NCBI GenBank assembly: GCA_021545665.1
Contig: JAJRTX010000037.1
Coordinates: forward strand, 1-6,838
Origin: Zetaproteobacteria bacterium
GTDB taxonomy: Bacteria > Pseudomonadota > Zetaproteobacteria > Mariprofundales > Mariprofundaceae
DNA length: 6,838 nucleotides
Direction of reading: 5' to 3'
In this document: positions 6,611-6,838 of the stretch, one piece after another
How positions within the stretch are numbered: the first letter of the stretch is position 1
Layout: every line of letters starts with the position of its first letter
Notes under the pieces: generated by a model
Seen by the model: only the letters and a program-made list of their open reading frames with translations
What the model was told of the DNA's origin: nothing
The model's database searches: none
Position numbers and translations under genes: made by a program

Positions 6611-6838
6611 TCAATAACGTCTCAACTTTTTGAAAGCAAAAACAACAATCACAGTCCACACGAATGAACGCAAGGACATCGCGATAAGCGTTCTTGTTTC
6701 AAACTCACCACCAGAGAATATGTGAACAGCAAATGCTGCGAAAACAATAACTGTCGATAGCGCAATGATTATGGCCAGGCGAATGCCAAGTTTCTTTTGT
6801 AAAAACAGGCATGCCCCGGCAATAATATAAAAAAAACC
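6611..6838 (-). CDS. Partial small integral membrane protein of unknown function (5' end outside the window)
   Basis: On the minus strand the frame is open from the right edge to a TGA at 6611-6613, giving the last 75 residues of a protein whose start lies beyond 6838. It is strongly hydrophobic. One membrane segment is about residues 20-41 (RLAIIIALSTVIVFAAFAV) and another about 57-69 (SFVWTVIVVFAF); a third may begin at the edge (FFYIIAGACLFL). Basic clusters at QKK (14-16) and KKLRRY (70-75) suggest those ends face the cytoplasm. I do not recognise a family. The frame could be coincidental, but the alternation of hydrophobic spans with charged loops and the terminal basic cluster are typical of a real membrane protein. 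It ends 147 bp before the TetR start, on the same strand. Confidence 0.65.
   Translation of the reverse strand, partial: GFFYIIAGACLFLQKKLGIRLAIIIALSTVIVFAAFAVHIFSGGEFETRTLIAMSLRSFVWTVIVVFAFKKLRRY

Overview
The window looks like a piece of a gammaproteobacterial chromosome. The Mfd C-terminus, TviB-like dehydrogenase, class II c-type cytochrome and TetR regulator all read as gammaproteobacterial-type proteins, and a palindromic GTAGGTTGG...CCAACCTAC repeat of a kind I recall from gammaproteobacterial genomes sits between two of the genes. A finer placement is not possible from the sequence alone. There are no tRNAs, rRNAs, CRISPR arrays or transposase genes.

Left part, plus strand (1-3720): the 3' third of mfd (transcription-repair coupling factor) enters from the left edge and ends at 1245. 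After a 130-bp AT-rich gap with a perfect TATAAT box come two nucleotide-sugar genes in tandem: a TviB-type UDP-HexNAc 6-dehydrogenase (1376-2653) and a UDP-glucuronate 4-epimerase-type SDR enzyme (2713-3720), 59 bp apart and probably co-transcribed. Together they would make activated uronic or aminouronic acid sugars for capsule, O-antigen or exopolysaccharide. The dehydrogenase gene is clearly more AT-rich than the genes on either side.

Middle (3721-3911): the convergent gap between the epimerase gene and the minus-strand genes holds a long imperfect inverted repeat (core 3774-3856). It is probably a dispersed palindromic element that could also fold at the 3' ends of both transcripts.

Right part, minus strand (3912-6838): read in the direction of transcription, there is a partial small membrane protein running in from the right edge (stop at 6611), a TetR-family regulator (6463-5876), a membrane-anchored or exported class II c-type cytochrome 29 bp after it (5846-5376), and then a 451-residue protein (5267-3912). 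That last protein has a CheY-like receiver domain, a helical linker, one transmembrane helix and a predicted periplasmic C-terminal domain. A perfect TATAAT inside a 10-bp palindrome upstream of the TetR gene is a good candidate for an autoregulated promoter.

The most unusual item is the receiver-TM-periplasmic protein. It has all the phosphorylation-site residues but no recognisable DNA-binding or enzymatic output, and its topology runs opposite to that of a normal sensor kinase.
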